From Evansella sp. LMS18 (GTDB lineage: Bacteria > Bacillota > Bacilli > Bacillales > Salisediminibacteriaceae), in the NCBI RefSeq assembly GCF_024362785.1, contig NZ_CP093301.1, forward strand, positions 4,588,001 through 4,652,000: a stretch of 64,000 bases of DNA, written 5' to 3'. Of this stretch, positions 36,871-45,388 are shown piece by piece. A model generated the notes under the pieces. It had not been told where the DNA came from. It saw only the letters and a program-made list of their open reading frames with translations, and made no database searches. A program made the position numbers and the translations under genes. Positions within the stretch are counted from its first letter, which is position 1. Each line of letters starts with the position of its first letter.

Positions 36871-37080
36871 TGCAGACACCCTTCCCAGCTTCCTGTTTTC
36901 GTTGCAATATATGTTAACGAAGTGGAAAAACTATTGCAAGGAAATGGTCCAAAAGAAAATTCACAGGCAATATATTTTGTCACCCGAAATAAACTTGTTA
37001 TTATAAAAAAGTAAGCTATTTAAATTTGCGTGATTCGCTTCGGGCAACAAATAATTTTTTAATAAAGGCAGTTGAAAAAT

Positions 37081-38076
37081 ATGAGTAAACAGCTAAACGA
37101 TATAAAGTTTTCGGTGCTTGATCTTGCACCTGTTGTGGAAGGCGGTACTGTCCAGGAGTCCTTCAAAAATACAGTGGAGCTTGCACAGCATACAGAACAA
37201 TTAGGTTACCACAGATTCTGGCTTGCGGAACATCATAATATGCCAGGCATCGCCAGTTCTGCAACTTCTGTTTTAATCGGCCATGTCGCCGGGGCTACAA
37301 AGAAAATCAAAGTAGGATCCGGAGGTATTATGCTTCCGAATCACTCGTCCTTAGTCATCGCGGAACAATTCGGGACATTGGAATCCCTCTATCCCGGTCG
37401 GATCGACCTTGGCCTTGGACGTGCACCTGGTACTGACCAGCTCACAGCCCAGGCATTAAGAAGAAGCAGCAGAACAGACGGGCAGGAATTCCCGCAGCAG
37501 CTGGAGGAACTGGAAGCATATTTTGCCGGTGAGGTGAGCCAGGTCCGTGCAGTCCCTGGAGAAGGACTGGATATCCCAATCTGGCTCCTGGGGTCAAGCG
37601 GATTCAGTGCTCAGCTCGCTGCTCAAAAAGGGCTGCCGTTCGCATTTGCAAGCCACTTCTCTCCGGACAATACGATTCCGGCATTAAGGCTGTACGAAAG
37701 TCATTTCCAGCCATCGGACACACTGGAAAAGCCATATTCCATGGTCGCTGTTAATGTGATTGCAGCTGATACAGAAGAGGAAGCGGAACGCCTGGCCACG
37801 TCCCTGCAAATGCAGTTTATCAATCTCATCCGCCATAAACCTGGCAAACTCCAGCCGCCAGTTGACGATATGGATGAAATCTGGACACCGTATGAAAAAG
37901 CAGCTCTGAAGCAGCAGCTTGGCTCCACAATTATCGGCTCGCCGGAAACAGTAAAAGAAAAATTGCAGAAGTTCCTCGATGAAACAAGAGTGGATGAAAT
38001 AATGGTAACCGCTCAGATTTTCGACCATCAGGCACGCCTCAGGTCCTTTGAGATCACAGCGAAAGCTTTCCAGTAA
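37081..38076 (+). CDS. LLM-class flavin-dependent oxidoreductase, paralogue 2
   Basis: 331 aa; ATG at 37081 preferred to an upstream TTG at 37072. Same layout as the gene at 22955-23956: [39 protein letters not shown] and [23 protein letters not shown]. Luciferase-like monooxygenase of unknown substrate. Confidence 0.87.
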   Translation: MSKQLNDIKFSVLDLAPVVEGGTVQESFKNTVELAQHTEQLGYHRFWLAEHHNMPGIASSATSVLIGHVAGATKKIKVGSGGIMLPNHSSLVIAEQFGTLESLYPGRIDLGLGRAPGTDQLTAQALRRSSRTDGQEFPQQLEELEAYFAGEVSQVRAVPGEGLDIPIWLLGSSGFSAQLAAQKGLPFAFASHFSPDNTIPALRLYESHFQPSDTLEKPYSMVAVNVIAADTEEEAERLATSLQMQFINLIRHKPGKLQPPVDDMDEIWTPYEKAALKQQLGSTIIGSPETVKEKLQKFLDETRVDEIMVTAQIFDHQARLRSFEITAKAFQ

Positions 38077-38106
38077 ATACAGTAAATACAGAAAAAACGA
38101 AAAGAC

Positions 38107-38160
38107 AGGCTGTTGAGAAGATTTTCCCAACAGCCTGAGGCGGGGATACCCGCCTTTTTT
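38107..38160 (+). terminator. Double-hairpin terminator
   Basis: First stem AGGCTGTTG/CAACAGCCT, then GGCGGG/CCCGCC followed by TTTTTT. It ends the LLM gene against the converging HPr-like gene. Confidence 0.85.
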
Positions 38161-38420
38161 CATGCGCTTTTTTGCTTGTTAAAATAGTCTGTAATATTTT
38201 CCAGTGCATCTGTCTCGTCTTCTCCATCTGCAATTATTTTAATTTCAGTACGAGCTGGAATTCCTAGAGACAGCACACCGAGAATAGATTTTAAATCCAC
38301 TGTTTTTCCATGATAAGTTATAGAGAGTGACGAAACATAAGTACCAGCCAGCTGAACGAGATTTGAAACCGCTTCAGGATGGAGCCCAGGTTCAGGAATA
38401 ACAATAGTTTTTTCCTTCAT
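38160..38420 (-). CDS. HPr-family protein with an altered active-site loop
   Basis: 86 aa; ATG with AAAGGG eight bases upstream. HPr/Crh fold: the regulatory-serine region LKSILGVLSLGI is intact (Ser45, equivalent to HPr Ser46). The N-terminal loop reads GLHPEAVSNLV: the phosphorylatable His (His14) is present, but the usual Ala-Arg-Pro after it is Pro-Glu-Ala. The missing Arg17 equivalent should weaken phosphotransfer by enzyme I. It stands away from ptsI; a regulatory role like Crh is plausible. Confidence 0.8.
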   Translation of the reverse strand: MKEKTIVIPEPGLHPEAVSNLVQLAGTYVSSLSITYHGKTVDLKSILGVLSLGIPARTEIKIIADGEDETDALENITDYFNKQKSA

Positions 38421-38458
38421 ATCAGTCACCCTTTCTTCAAATAATTTACCCGTGTAAA

Positions 38459-39202
38459 TTACTGAGCAGTATAACCTCCGTCAACAAGAAGGTTTGCGCC
38501 AGTGACAAAGCTTGCGTCATCGGAAGCTAGGAATACAACTGCTTTAGCAACTTCCTCAGGTCTGCCTAAACGGCCAATCGGATGGAGAGAAACTAAATGG
38601 TTTTTCATATCTTCGTCAAGCTGGCTTAAAAGAGGTGTTTCAATGTAACCAGGGCAAACCGCATTTACCCGGATGTTCTGCTGAGCAAATTCTACGGCAA
38701 GGGCCCGTGTCATGTTTACTACGCCGCCTTTTGCTGCAGTGTAGGAAGCTGTCTGCGCCTGACCAACATGACCTAAAATGGAAGCGTTGTTAATGATATT
38801 TCCCCCACCGTTTTTCTGCATTGCCTTAATGGCATGCTTTGCAGTTAAAAATACACCGTCTAAATTGACTGCAATCACTTTTCTCCACTCTTCAAGAGGA
38901 AGGTCTTCTGAAGCTCCAAGTGCTCCAATACCGGCATTGTTAAAGAGAATATCAATTTTTCCAAATTCAGTTACTGCTGTATTGATCATTTTTTCAGCAT
39001 CTGCTTCGCTCGTTACATCGGCATGGACGTATACCGCGTTCTGGCCATTTTTGTTGAGGTCTTCCACGAGAGTGTTTCCGAGATCGTCATTCATATCTGA
39101 AACAACAACCTTTGCCCCTTCCTCAACCATTGCTCTCGCAGTGTACTCTCCAATTCCGCTTGCTCCTCCGGTAATTACGGCAACTTTTCCTTCAAGTCTC
39201 AT
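38459..39202 (-). CDS. Short-chain dehydrogenase/reductase
   Basis: 247 aa; ATG giving MRLEGKVAVITGGASGIGE, with AAGGGGAG upstream. Classical SDR: TGxxxGIG cofactor loop, acidic end of beta-2 (SDMNDD) pointing to NAD, NNAGIG, catalytic Ser (NNASILG) and YTAAK. C-terminus LASDDASFVTGANLLVDGGYTAQ. Substrate unknown; similar to glucose dehydrogenase and 3-oxoacyl-ACP reductase types. Confidence 0.9.
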   Translation of the reverse strand: MRLEGKVAVITGGASGIGEYTARAMVEEGAKVVVSDMNDDLGNTLVEDLNKNGQNAVYVHADVTSEADAEKMINTAVTEFGKIDILFNNAGIGALGASEDLPLEEWRKVIAVNLDGVFLTAKHAIKAMQKNGGGNIINNASILGHVGQAQTASYTAAKGGVVNMTRALAVEFAQQNIRVNAVCPGYIETPLLSQLDEDMKNHLVSLHPIGRLGRPEEVAKAVVFLASDDASFVTGANLLVDGGYTAQ

Positions 39203-39397
39203 TTGATATATCTCCCCTTGTATGACATGGCGCATGAAATTTTGTTCTTAAGCCAGTCACTGAATTAAGTGCATTTTCATTATACCGAGCCGGTAATTTT
39301 TCTTCTATAGCGAAAGAATTTAAATATTGTCGAAAGGAAAGAAAATCATATAGCTTTCATAAAATTGCCACACTTTTCATCCCGACCGTCAAAAAGA

Positions 39398-39433
39398 AAA
39401 GGACATTTCGCCCCTATATGCGAAACATCCTTT
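39398..39433 (-). terminator. Terminator of the BCCT gene
   Basis: Stem GGATGTTTCGC/GCGAAATGTCC (one mismatch), followed on the minus strand by TTTTCTTTTT. Confidence 0.8.
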
Positions 39434-39440
39434 AAATTAA

Positions 39441-40982
39441 TCAGCTTGCCTTTTTCTGTTTTACCGTCTTCTGTTTTTCCCCTGGATTCTCTATCTCCTT
39501 GAGTTCAGCATTCAATGCTTTGACGAGGCCATAACACATTACGAGTACGATGAATGTTAACGGCAGTGCGCTGACGATGATCGCTGTCTGCAGCCCGGCC
39601 AAACCTCCTGAATACATTAACACCAATGTAGAAGCGGCGAGGATGATGCCCCACATCACTTTAATTCTGTTAGAAGGGTTCAATCTTCCTCCTGTGGTGA
39701 GCATTCCAAGAACAAAGGTGGCTGAGTCAGCTGAAGTAACGAAGAAAGTCGTTATTAATGCTATTGTAAGCACAGAGAGAAGTGCTCCAAGAGGCAGCTG
39801 CTCAAATACAAAAAAGATTGCTGTCTCAAGACTGTGACCGGAGACATTGAGTCCCTGAGTTAATTCGAGGAATATTCCAGTCCCTCCAAAGATTGTAAAC
39901 CAGAGGCCGCATACTAATGAAGGCACAAGCAGCACTGCTACCGTAAACTCACGGATTGTGCGCCCTTTGGAAACCCTCGCAATAAACATCCCCACAAAAG
40001 GTGTCCATGAAATCCACCATGCCCAGTAAAACACTGTCCATCCTTGTGTCCATGCTGCTTCTGTTGCATCAAACGGAGACAGGCGCAGTCCCATCTGAAG
40101 AAGGTTCTGTCCGTAGCTCCCGAGAGTTGTGGTAAACATGTTCAGTAAAAATAATGTGGGACCGAGAATCAGCATCGCGGCGAAAAGCAATACCGCGATA
40201 GACATGTTTGCATTACTTAAATATTTGATCCCTTTTGAAATACCTGTATTTGCTGAGATGATGAAAAGCACGGTGATAATACCCATGATTATCATTTGCA
40301 CCGTAAAGTTGTTCGGTATGTCGATAAGGTACTCAAGCCCGGCATTAATTTGCTGCGCACCTAATCCTAAGGAAGCACAAACCCCAAACAAAGTCGCGAA
40401 TACTGCGACAATATCGATCGTCTGACCGACAGGACCTTTCACCTTGTCACCAAGTACAGGATAAAGTGTTGCACTCATTAACCCTGGTGCGCCTTTTCTG
40501 AACTTCTGGTATGCCAGTGCCATCGCAACTATGGCATAAATAGCCCAGGCGTGAAGCCCCCAGTGCAGCCAAGTATATCTCATCCCTGTTATTGCGGACT
40601 GTTCTGTTCCTCCTTCACCCATAGGGGGTGTAGAAAAGTGGGAAACCGGTTCGGAAACACCGTAAAATAAAAGGCCGATTCCCATACCAGCGGAGAATAA
40701 CATGGCAAACCACGTAGGTCGGCTGTATTCCGGCTTGGAATCCGGCTTACCAAGCTTTATTTTTCCATATTTACTAAAAATCATAAACACTGCGAAAATA
40801 AGAAAGAATGTTGCCACGAGCTGGTAAAACCAGCCGAATGATTCAAGAATAAAACCTTGCGCTGTGGTCATAGCTGTTCCTAACTGTTCCGGAATCAATA
40901 CTCCGACCAGAACGAATATAACAGATAAAGCCACAGAAACTTTTAAAACTATCCTGTTTTTATCCCTATTGATGTTCAACAC
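39441..40982 (-). CDS. BCCT-family osmolyte transporter (glycine betaine/choline type)
   Basis: 513 aa, twelve membrane segments; start GTG or the next-codon TTG (AAAGGAA upstream). BCCT signatures: GMGIGLLFYGVSEPVSHF, TWLHWGLHAWAIYAIVA, and FYWAWWISWTPFVGMFIARVSKGRTIREF, with the aromatic substrate box. Na+-coupled uptake of betaine-like solutes such as glycine betaine or ectoine. Basic tail (KQKTVKQKKAS), often an osmosensing feature. Confidence 0.92.
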   Translation of the reverse strand: MLNINRDKNRIVLKVSVALSVIFVLVGVLIPEQLGTAMTTAQGFILESFGWFYQLVATFFLIFAVFMIFSKYGKIKLGKPDSKPEYSRPTWFAMLFSAGMGIGLLFYGVSEPVSHFSTPPMGEGGTEQSAITGMRYTWLHWGLHAWAIYAIVAMALAYQKFRKGAPGLMSATLYPVLGDKVKGPVGQTIDIVAVFATLFGVCASLGLGAQQINAGLEYLIDIPNNFTVQMIIMGIITVLFIISANTGISKGIKYLSNANMSIAVLLFAAMLILGPTLFLLNMFTTTLGSYGQNLLQMGLRLSPFDATEAAWTQGWTVFYWAWWISWTPFVGMFIARVSKGRTIREFTVAVLLVPSLVCGLWFTIFGGTGIFLELTQGLNVSGHSLETAIFFVFEQLPLGALLSVLTIALITTFFVTSADSATFVLGMLTTGGRLNPSNRIKVMWGIILAASTLVLMYSGGLAGLQTAIIVSALPLTFIVLVMCYGLVKALNAELKEIENPGEKQKTVKQKKAS

Positions 40983-41235
40983 TTCCTTTAATTTTTATCA
41001 CTATAGTTTTATATTAAAACATGTCACTGCAGGTTTATGAAAATCCGGTTCTTCTTTATATATTTAGATACTCCGTTATTTTATAAGTGTAATTTTTAAT
41101 CAAGAGGAAATTATGTAATAATCCTCTGTATTAGTGGCGAAAACTGTCGAATGCTCCCGCCGCACCCTTAATTGGAAAATAAATACTCTTAATTCACAGC
41201 TGGAGCACCCTTTTTTTACCAGACAAAAAAAGAAA

Positions 41236-41259
41236 ATCCGGCATTTACACATGCCGGAT
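41236..41259 (-). terminator. Terminator of the Zn-alcohol dehydrogenase gene
   Basis: Stem ATCCGGCAT/ATGCCGGAT followed on the minus strand by TTTCTTTTTTT, seven bases after the stop. Confidence 0.92.
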
Positions 41260-41265
41260 AAAGAT

Positions 41266-42402
41266 TCAAGGTTTTAAAATTACCTTAATACAGTTGTCTG
41301 TTTTCGTATCAAATTTTTCATATGCCTGTTTTGCATCGCTCAGGGGAAGAACATGTGTAATAATGTCTCCGGGGTCCACTTTTCCATCTGCAACCAAATC
41401 ATACAAGTACTGCATATACGGAATAACAGGTGCCTGTCCCATCCTTAACTCCACATTTCTGTTAAATAAATCTCCGAGAGGAAATCCGTTATACCTTGCA
41501 CCATATGCTCCTGTCAGCTGGATTACACCGGCTTTTCTCACAGCCTGTGCTGCAGTTATTACTGGATTTAGTGCTCCTCCCTGGAGTTTCATTCCTGAGG
41601 CCAGAAATTCTGCAGGGGTCATTTTCGCGTCCATGCCTACCGCATCAACAACTACGTCTGCGCCCCCTTTTGTAATTTCTTTTAAATGGTCTCCTATATT
41701 CGTTTCCTGCTCAAAGTTTATCGTTTCTACATGGTTTGTCCTTTTGGCGTGTTCAAGGCGATATCCAACATAATCAACAGCGATTACTCGTTTGGCCCCT
41801 TTCAGCCAGGCAAATTTCTGTGCCAGGAGCCCGACCGGCCCGCAGCCAAGGACGATAACCGTATCATCATTCTTCACACCAGACCGGTCAACAGACCAAT
41901 AGGCTGTAGACATGGCATCAGCAATTAATACGAGCTTCTCTTCCTCCACTTCATTCTCTTCCGGGATGCGGAAGGGGGTGAAATTACCATAAGGAACACG
42001 CATGTATTCCGCCTGGCCCCCAGCGTAACCGCCAAATGTTTCAGAATAACCAAAATAGGCTCCGGCATCTCCATGGGGATTGGAGTCGTCACACTGGCTC
42101 GTTAAATCATTGCTGCAGTACCAGCATTTGCCGCAGCTTACATTGAAAGGAATAATGACACGGTCGCCCTTCTTTACTTTTGTCACATCCGGGCCGGTTT
42201 CTTCCACTACTCCAATAGGTTCGTGGCCGATGATATAGTCTTCAGGAAAGTTGGCTACCATGCCATGGATTAAGTGCAAATCAGACCCGCAAATCGCGGA
42301 GGAAGTTACCTTTATAATAATGTCATCGGCCTTTTCAATTTCCGGATCCTTCACTTCTTTTACTCTTACATCTTTAATACCCTGGTATGTAACAGCTTTC
42401 AT
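41266..42402 (-). CDS. Zinc-dependent alcohol dehydrogenase (formaldehyde-dehydrogenase-like)
   Basis: 378 aa; GGGAGG before the ATG. Catalytic zinc ligands in ICGSDLHLI and GHEPIGVVEE, and a structural four-Cys lobe CGKCWYCSNDLTSQC. Rossmann loop GCGPVGLLAQ with Asp at the end of beta-2 (VDYVGYRLEHAK), so NAD is likely. It belongs to the group annotated as glutathione-independent formaldehyde dehydrogenase; the actual substrate is open. Confidence 0.9.
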   Translation of the reverse strand: MKAVTYQGIKDVRVKEVKDPEIEKADDIIIKVTSSAICGSDLHLIHGMVANFPEDYIIGHEPIGVVEETGPDVTKVKKGDRVIIPFNVSCGKCWYCSNDLTSQCDDSNPHGDAGAYFGYSETFGGYAGGQAEYMRVPYGNFTPFRIPEENEVEEEKLVLIADAMSTAYWSVDRSGVKNDDTVIVLGCGPVGLLAQKFAWLKGAKRVIAVDYVGYRLEHAKRTNHVETINFEQETNIGDHLKEITKGGADVVVDAVGMDAKMTPAEFLASGMKLQGGALNPVITAAQAVRKAGVIQLTGAYGARYNGFPLGDLFNRNVELRMGQAPVIPYMQYLYDLVADGKVDPGDIITHVLPLSDAKQAYEKFDTKTDNCIKVILKP

Positions 42403-42420
42403 TTACGTACCTCCCTCTCC

Positions 42421-42780
42421 CTAATTATTCGGTGTGGCGAAAGTGCCAAGACGGTCAGTGTCTTTCGGGTAAATATTTAAGTTGGCAATCGACACTGCCT
42501 CCTCAAGGGATTTAATATCCACCTCATATTGATTCCCCAGATCATGGGGATGCAGCCATCCTTTTTCTATCATGAAATCTGATAGTTCACCGTGAAGGTC
42601 CAGTGCTTTATCCATCTGCCGCTGGAAAACTGTTCTGAGTTCAGGATCAGTGGTTTCCGTAATAGCAGCACCGTACGTTCTGATTCCTGTTTTGACAGAA
42701 ATAAGAAAGTCCATCGCAAAAGCGGAATCTGCTTTGTCGGGCATATCAATGGCGTTTTGCGGATCTAAATAATCATTCAC
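42421..42780 (-). CDS. Spore coat CotF-domain protein
   Basis: 119 aa from GTG, overlapping the stop of the gene upstream (GTGA). Helical CotF domain: FAMDFLISVKTGIRTYGAAITETTDPELRTVF..QM..AL..H..L..FMIEKGWLHPHD. It is paired with the 74-aa gene before it, and is a clear paralogue of the plus-strand gene at 43673-43969. Probably a coat or spore-surface component. Confidence 0.85.
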   Translation of the reverse strand: MNDYLDPQNAIDMPDKADSAFAMDFLISVKTGIRTYGAAITETTDPELRTVFQRQMDKALDLHGELSDFMIEKGWLHPHDLGNQYEVDIKSLEEAVSIANLNIYPKDTDRLGTFATPNN

Positions 42781-43001
42781 GGTGTGTCCACCTCCTCATA
42801 TCTTAAGTTTTCTTTTTTGTAAAACCTCTGCAGTTCAGCCACATCTTTTAACGTCTGCTGAACGTCTTTTTCCATAAGAGACTTCAGCGTATTATCAAAA
42901 ACGAGCCCCTGCAGCAATTTCGATTTTAGTAAGCAGACAGTTTTAAAGTTAAGAATTTCGTGAGTTTCCATTGTTTCATGGTAGGCCAGGCGCTTATCCA
43001 T
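42777..43001 (-). CDS. Small CotF-associated protein
   Basis: 74 aa; ATG downstream of AGGAGGTGA. Helical, with ETHEILNFKTVCLLKSKLLQGLVFDNTLKSLMEKDV. It matches the layout of the gene at 43462-43680 (LHETLDAREILTVKNL...TMSGLVQCKELKAILQ), so each CotF-domain gene has the same kind of small partner upstream. Four-base overlap with its CotF partner. Confidence 0.78.
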   Translation of the reverse strand: MDKRLAYHETMETHEILNFKTVCLLKSKLLQGLVFDNTLKSLMEKDVQQTLKDVAELQRFYKKENLRYEEVDTP

Positions 43002-43024
43002 CCGGTCTGTCACCTCCTGGTTAG

Positions 43025-43174
43025 AGTGAAACTTCAATCAGTGGGGGGGGGTTCATCCCCACAGATTGTTAGTTGAACTAATCCGGATGTTAGCGTCCGT
43101 TAGCTCCCACCTAATACACCTTCGTTTTAACTCATATTTGGAAGTGGAGTTTTACGGACGATTACATCGGGATA
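43025..43174 (+). repeat. Structured intergenic repeat element, copy 2
   Basis: Plus-strand copy of the element at 2554-2706: AGTGAAACTTCAATCAGTGGGGG, C-rich return arm, GATTGTTAGTTGAAC, GGATGTTAGCGTCCGTTA, then TTTTACGGACGATTACATCGGGATA. Both hairpins are kept. It begins just upstream of the ribosome site of the minus-strand coat gene. Confidence 0.78.
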
Positions 43175-43281
43175 AAATAGCAGGTTTATTGTCCCCGTAT
43201 TTGTAATCCTTTTATACACGTAAAGTTTCAGATAAGTGTCTATGTATATTTCCTTATTCTGTACAAACTATAAAGGTATAA
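43175..43281. other. Spacer between two repeat copies
   Basis: About 107 bp, no gene. With the two copies it fills the region between divergent coat-gene pairs, so promoters for both pairs should lie in or between the copies. Confidence 0.4.
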
Positions 43282-43434
43282 AGGGAAACTTTAATTCAGT
43301 GGAGGTTTTTCCTCTCCCGCTGATTGTTAGCTGAACCAAACGGGATGTCAGTGGCCGTTATCTCCCATCTCAATGTCTTCGTTTTTACTCATTGGCGGAC
43401 AGCGCGGGAGTTTTTACAGCCGGTTGCATCGGGA
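43282..43434 (+). repeat. Structured intergenic repeat element, copy 3
   Basis: Same orientation as copy 2, more diverged: TTTAATTCAGTGGAGG / CCGCTGATTGTTAGCTGAACC, GGGATGTCAGTGGCCGTTATCTCCC, then GGGAGTTTTTACAGCCGGTTGCATCGGGA. Several changes are compensatory (GGCCGTTA... against ACAGCCGG), suggesting that pairing matters. It ends 28 bp before the ATG at 43462. Confidence 0.72.
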
Positions 43435-43461
43435 CAAATATGTTCAACAGGAGTGACGATA

Positions 43462-43680
43462 ATGCCTCAGTTAGGTCTTCACGAAACACTGGATGCAAGA
43501 GAAATACTTACTGTCAAAAATTTAAGTGTGACGAAAGCAGCAACGATGAGCGGACTTGTTCAATGTAAGGAATTGAAGGCAATCCTTCAGGCGGAAGCGG
43601 ATAAAGGAAAACAGCATATACAGCAGCTTCAGGAACTGCTTACGGGCGGTTCTGAGGAGGAGGAGAAAAATCGTGACTAA
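43462..43680 (+). CDS. Small CotF-associated protein, paralogue
   Basis: 72 aa; ATG with AGGAGTGA upstream. The open frame extends 46 codons further upstream, but that part is the repeat element, so it is not coding. Helical: LHETLDAREILTVKNLSVTKAATMSGLVQCKEL, acidic tail. It overlaps the CotF-domain gene by eight bases. Confidence 0.78.
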   Translation: MPQLGLHETLDAREILTVKNLSVTKAATMSGLVQCKELKAILQAEADKGKQHIQQLQELLTGGSEEEEKNRD

Positions 43681-43969
43681 CATACTGCAAAATCTGGCCG
43701 GCATGGCCGGCATGACAGACCAGGTAATCGCCACTGATTTTTTAATATCTTCCAAAGCAACAGTGAAAGACCTTTCTTTCGCTGTAACTGAAGCAGCCAC
43801 TCCTGAGTTAAGGTCGGTTCTGCGCACTCAGCTGAAAGACGCGATTGTGACACACGAGCTGATCACCAATTATATGATAGAAAAAGGCTACTACCACCCA
43901 AATGATATTAAAGAGCAAATAGGCGTCGACCTGAAAGCATCAAAAGCAGCATTGAAACTGGCAGACTAG
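43673..43969 (+). CDS. Spore coat CotF-domain protein, paralogue
   Basis: 98 aa from GTG. Motif VIATDFLISSKATVKDLSFAVTEAATPELRSVLRTQL, then THELITNYMIEKGYYHPNDIKEQIGVDLKAS, colinear with the minus-strand gene at 42421-42780. Likely spore coat or surface protein. Confidence 0.85.
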   Translation: MTNILQNLAGMAGMTDQVIATDFLISSKATVKDLSFAVTEAATPELRSVLRTQLKDAIVTHELITNYMIEKGYYHPNDIKEQIGVDLKASKAALKLAD

Positions 43970-44000
43970 ATTGATTTATGTTAACAGACGCAAATACAGT

Positions 44001-44029
44001 AAAACCGGGCATTTGATTTGCCCGGTTTT
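44001..44029 (+). terminator. Terminator of the plus-strand coat pair
   Basis: Perfect ten-bp stem AAAACCGGGC/GCCCGGTTTT followed by GGTTTTCATTTATTT. Confidence 0.9.
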
Positions 44030-44108
44030 GGTTTTCATTTATTTACTACTGGCTTTTGCGTTGGTGATTTGGATGAAAATTGGAGTGAGCATGACTGGGG
44101 AACTGGTC

Positions 44109-44253
44109 TTGCATACCCGCTCTGACGAAAAATTTAAGCTAGCGGGTATGCAAGACGCTCTCACGTGCCCGCTCTGAAAAAAAATTAAAGCCAGCGGGTA
44201 TGTAAGACGCTCTCGCATGACCGAACTTTAATAAACATCATGAGTTCGGGCAT
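44109..44253. repeat. Three hairpins in tandem in a gene-free stretch
   Basis: First: TTGCATACCCGCT/AGCGGGTATGCAA (44109-44153), a perfect 13-bp stem. Second: GTGCCCGCT/AGCGGGTATG (44164-44205). Third: GCATGACCGAACT/GAGTTCGGGCAT (44215-44253). They share GACGCTCTC spacers and decay from left to right, like successive copies of one unit. The region 43970-44377 has no gene. Confidence 0.6.
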
Positions 44254-44377
44254 TCCCCTTGTACCCCTCACGCCTCACACATTAAAAAGGGAACACCACT
44301 TACCACGTGTTCCCTCTATCTGAACCAAAATTAAACTTCAAGCTCACTATCACCCCACACAAACAACTTACTCAAGT

Positions 44378-45388
44378 CTATACAAACTCAATTTTCAGCA
44401 AATCCCTGACGTTTTCGATCTGGTTTAAAATTGTGATTTCACTGCTCCCTGCAAATAAGAGCCCGACAGCCCTGTTTTCCATATCAGTGACGAGAGAGCC
44501 GCTGTCACCGCCTTCGGACATATTCGTCGTAAAAATCTGATCTCTGAACCGGGCAGTCCTCCCCCGGCCAAAATTTACATCTACAGTTGTCTCCACCGAA
44601 ATAATTGTTCCTGTTGTATAGCCAGTGGTCCTGCCAGTCTTTTTCACCCGGGTTCCCACTTCTACATCTTCTTTTTTCACCCAGCCTTTCACATAACCGT
44701 TCCAGTAAATTTCCCGGTCAAGCTCCTGAAGCGAGCCTTCTGCAATTGCCGCATCGACAATATTATTCTGCTCTTCCAGCGGGACGTCAGGTGTTAAGTG
44801 AATCGGTATGAATTTACTGAGCACCGCTACCTGGTCATCACCCCTCTTACCACCATCCACAGTCCCCGGCTGTAAAATAGGATCTCCTTCTTTTGCAGCG
44901 TTGCTGTTAGCAATCACATGATTGTTGGATAAAATATAATATTTTCCTGGCAAGTTCTCTTCATTATTAAAAACTACAGCGCCTGCTGTGCCAGCTGTGA
45001 TGTCCGGATGCCCAATACTCCAGCCGCCTTTAAGCGGCCGGATTCTTGAGGTAAGTTCATTCCCCGGCAAAGTACGCTGCATCGTGTCGGCGTCTTCTTC
45101 CACCAGTTTATTTTCTGCATTTTCAATGACTGGTTCACCTATTTCCACCACATCTGTTTCTATACCGTCAACTGTGGCAGGTACAATATCTTGTTCCGCC
45201 AGATCACACTCATCTTTTTTACATTTTACAAAAGTAATTAATGCCGGTCTGTCAGTTAATTTCCCATCTACGATTTTTCTGCCAATACCCACAGCCACGA
45301 CGTTTTCTTTACTTAGTATCTCGTCTTCGTTTTTCTGGTTTTTAACCTTTTTTACTTTTGCAATCTCTGCCTTTGGCAAGTTATCCAT
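44378..45388 (-). CDS. Trypsin-like serine protease without signal peptide
   Basis: 336 aa; ATG with AGGAGG eight bases upstream. Residues 30-85 are an N-terminal domain (NVVAVGIGRKIVDGK...PALITFVKCKK) seen in Nal1-like or S1-like bacterial peptidases. Catalytic triad visible: His157 in ILSNNHVIA, Asp212 in NIVDAAIAE and Ser296 in EGGDSGSLV. No signal peptide, so it is either cytoplasmic or exported by another route. It diverges from the subtilisin gene. Confidence 0.82.
   Translation of the reverse strand: MDNLPKAEIAKVKKVKNQKNEDEILSKENVVAVGIGRKIVDGKLTDRPALITFVKCKKDECDLAEQDIVPATVDGIETDVVEIGEPVIENAENKLVEEDADTMQRTLPGNELTSRIRPLKGGWSIGHPDITAGTAGAVVFNNEENLPGKYYILSNNHVIANSNAAKEGDPILQPGTVDGGKRGDDQVAVLSKFIPIHLTPDVPLEEQNNIVDAAIAEGSLQELDREIYWNGYVKGWVKKEDVEVGTRVKKTGRTTGYTTGTIISVETTVDVNFGRGRTARFRDQIFTTNMSEGGDSGSLVTDMENRAVGLLFAGSSEITILNQIENVRDLLKIEFV

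Noticed and set aside
43324-43461. N-terminal extension of the small coat gene at 43462
   Set aside because: The extension is translated repeat element (copy 3); the ATG at 43462 has its own ribosome site and gives the expected family length.
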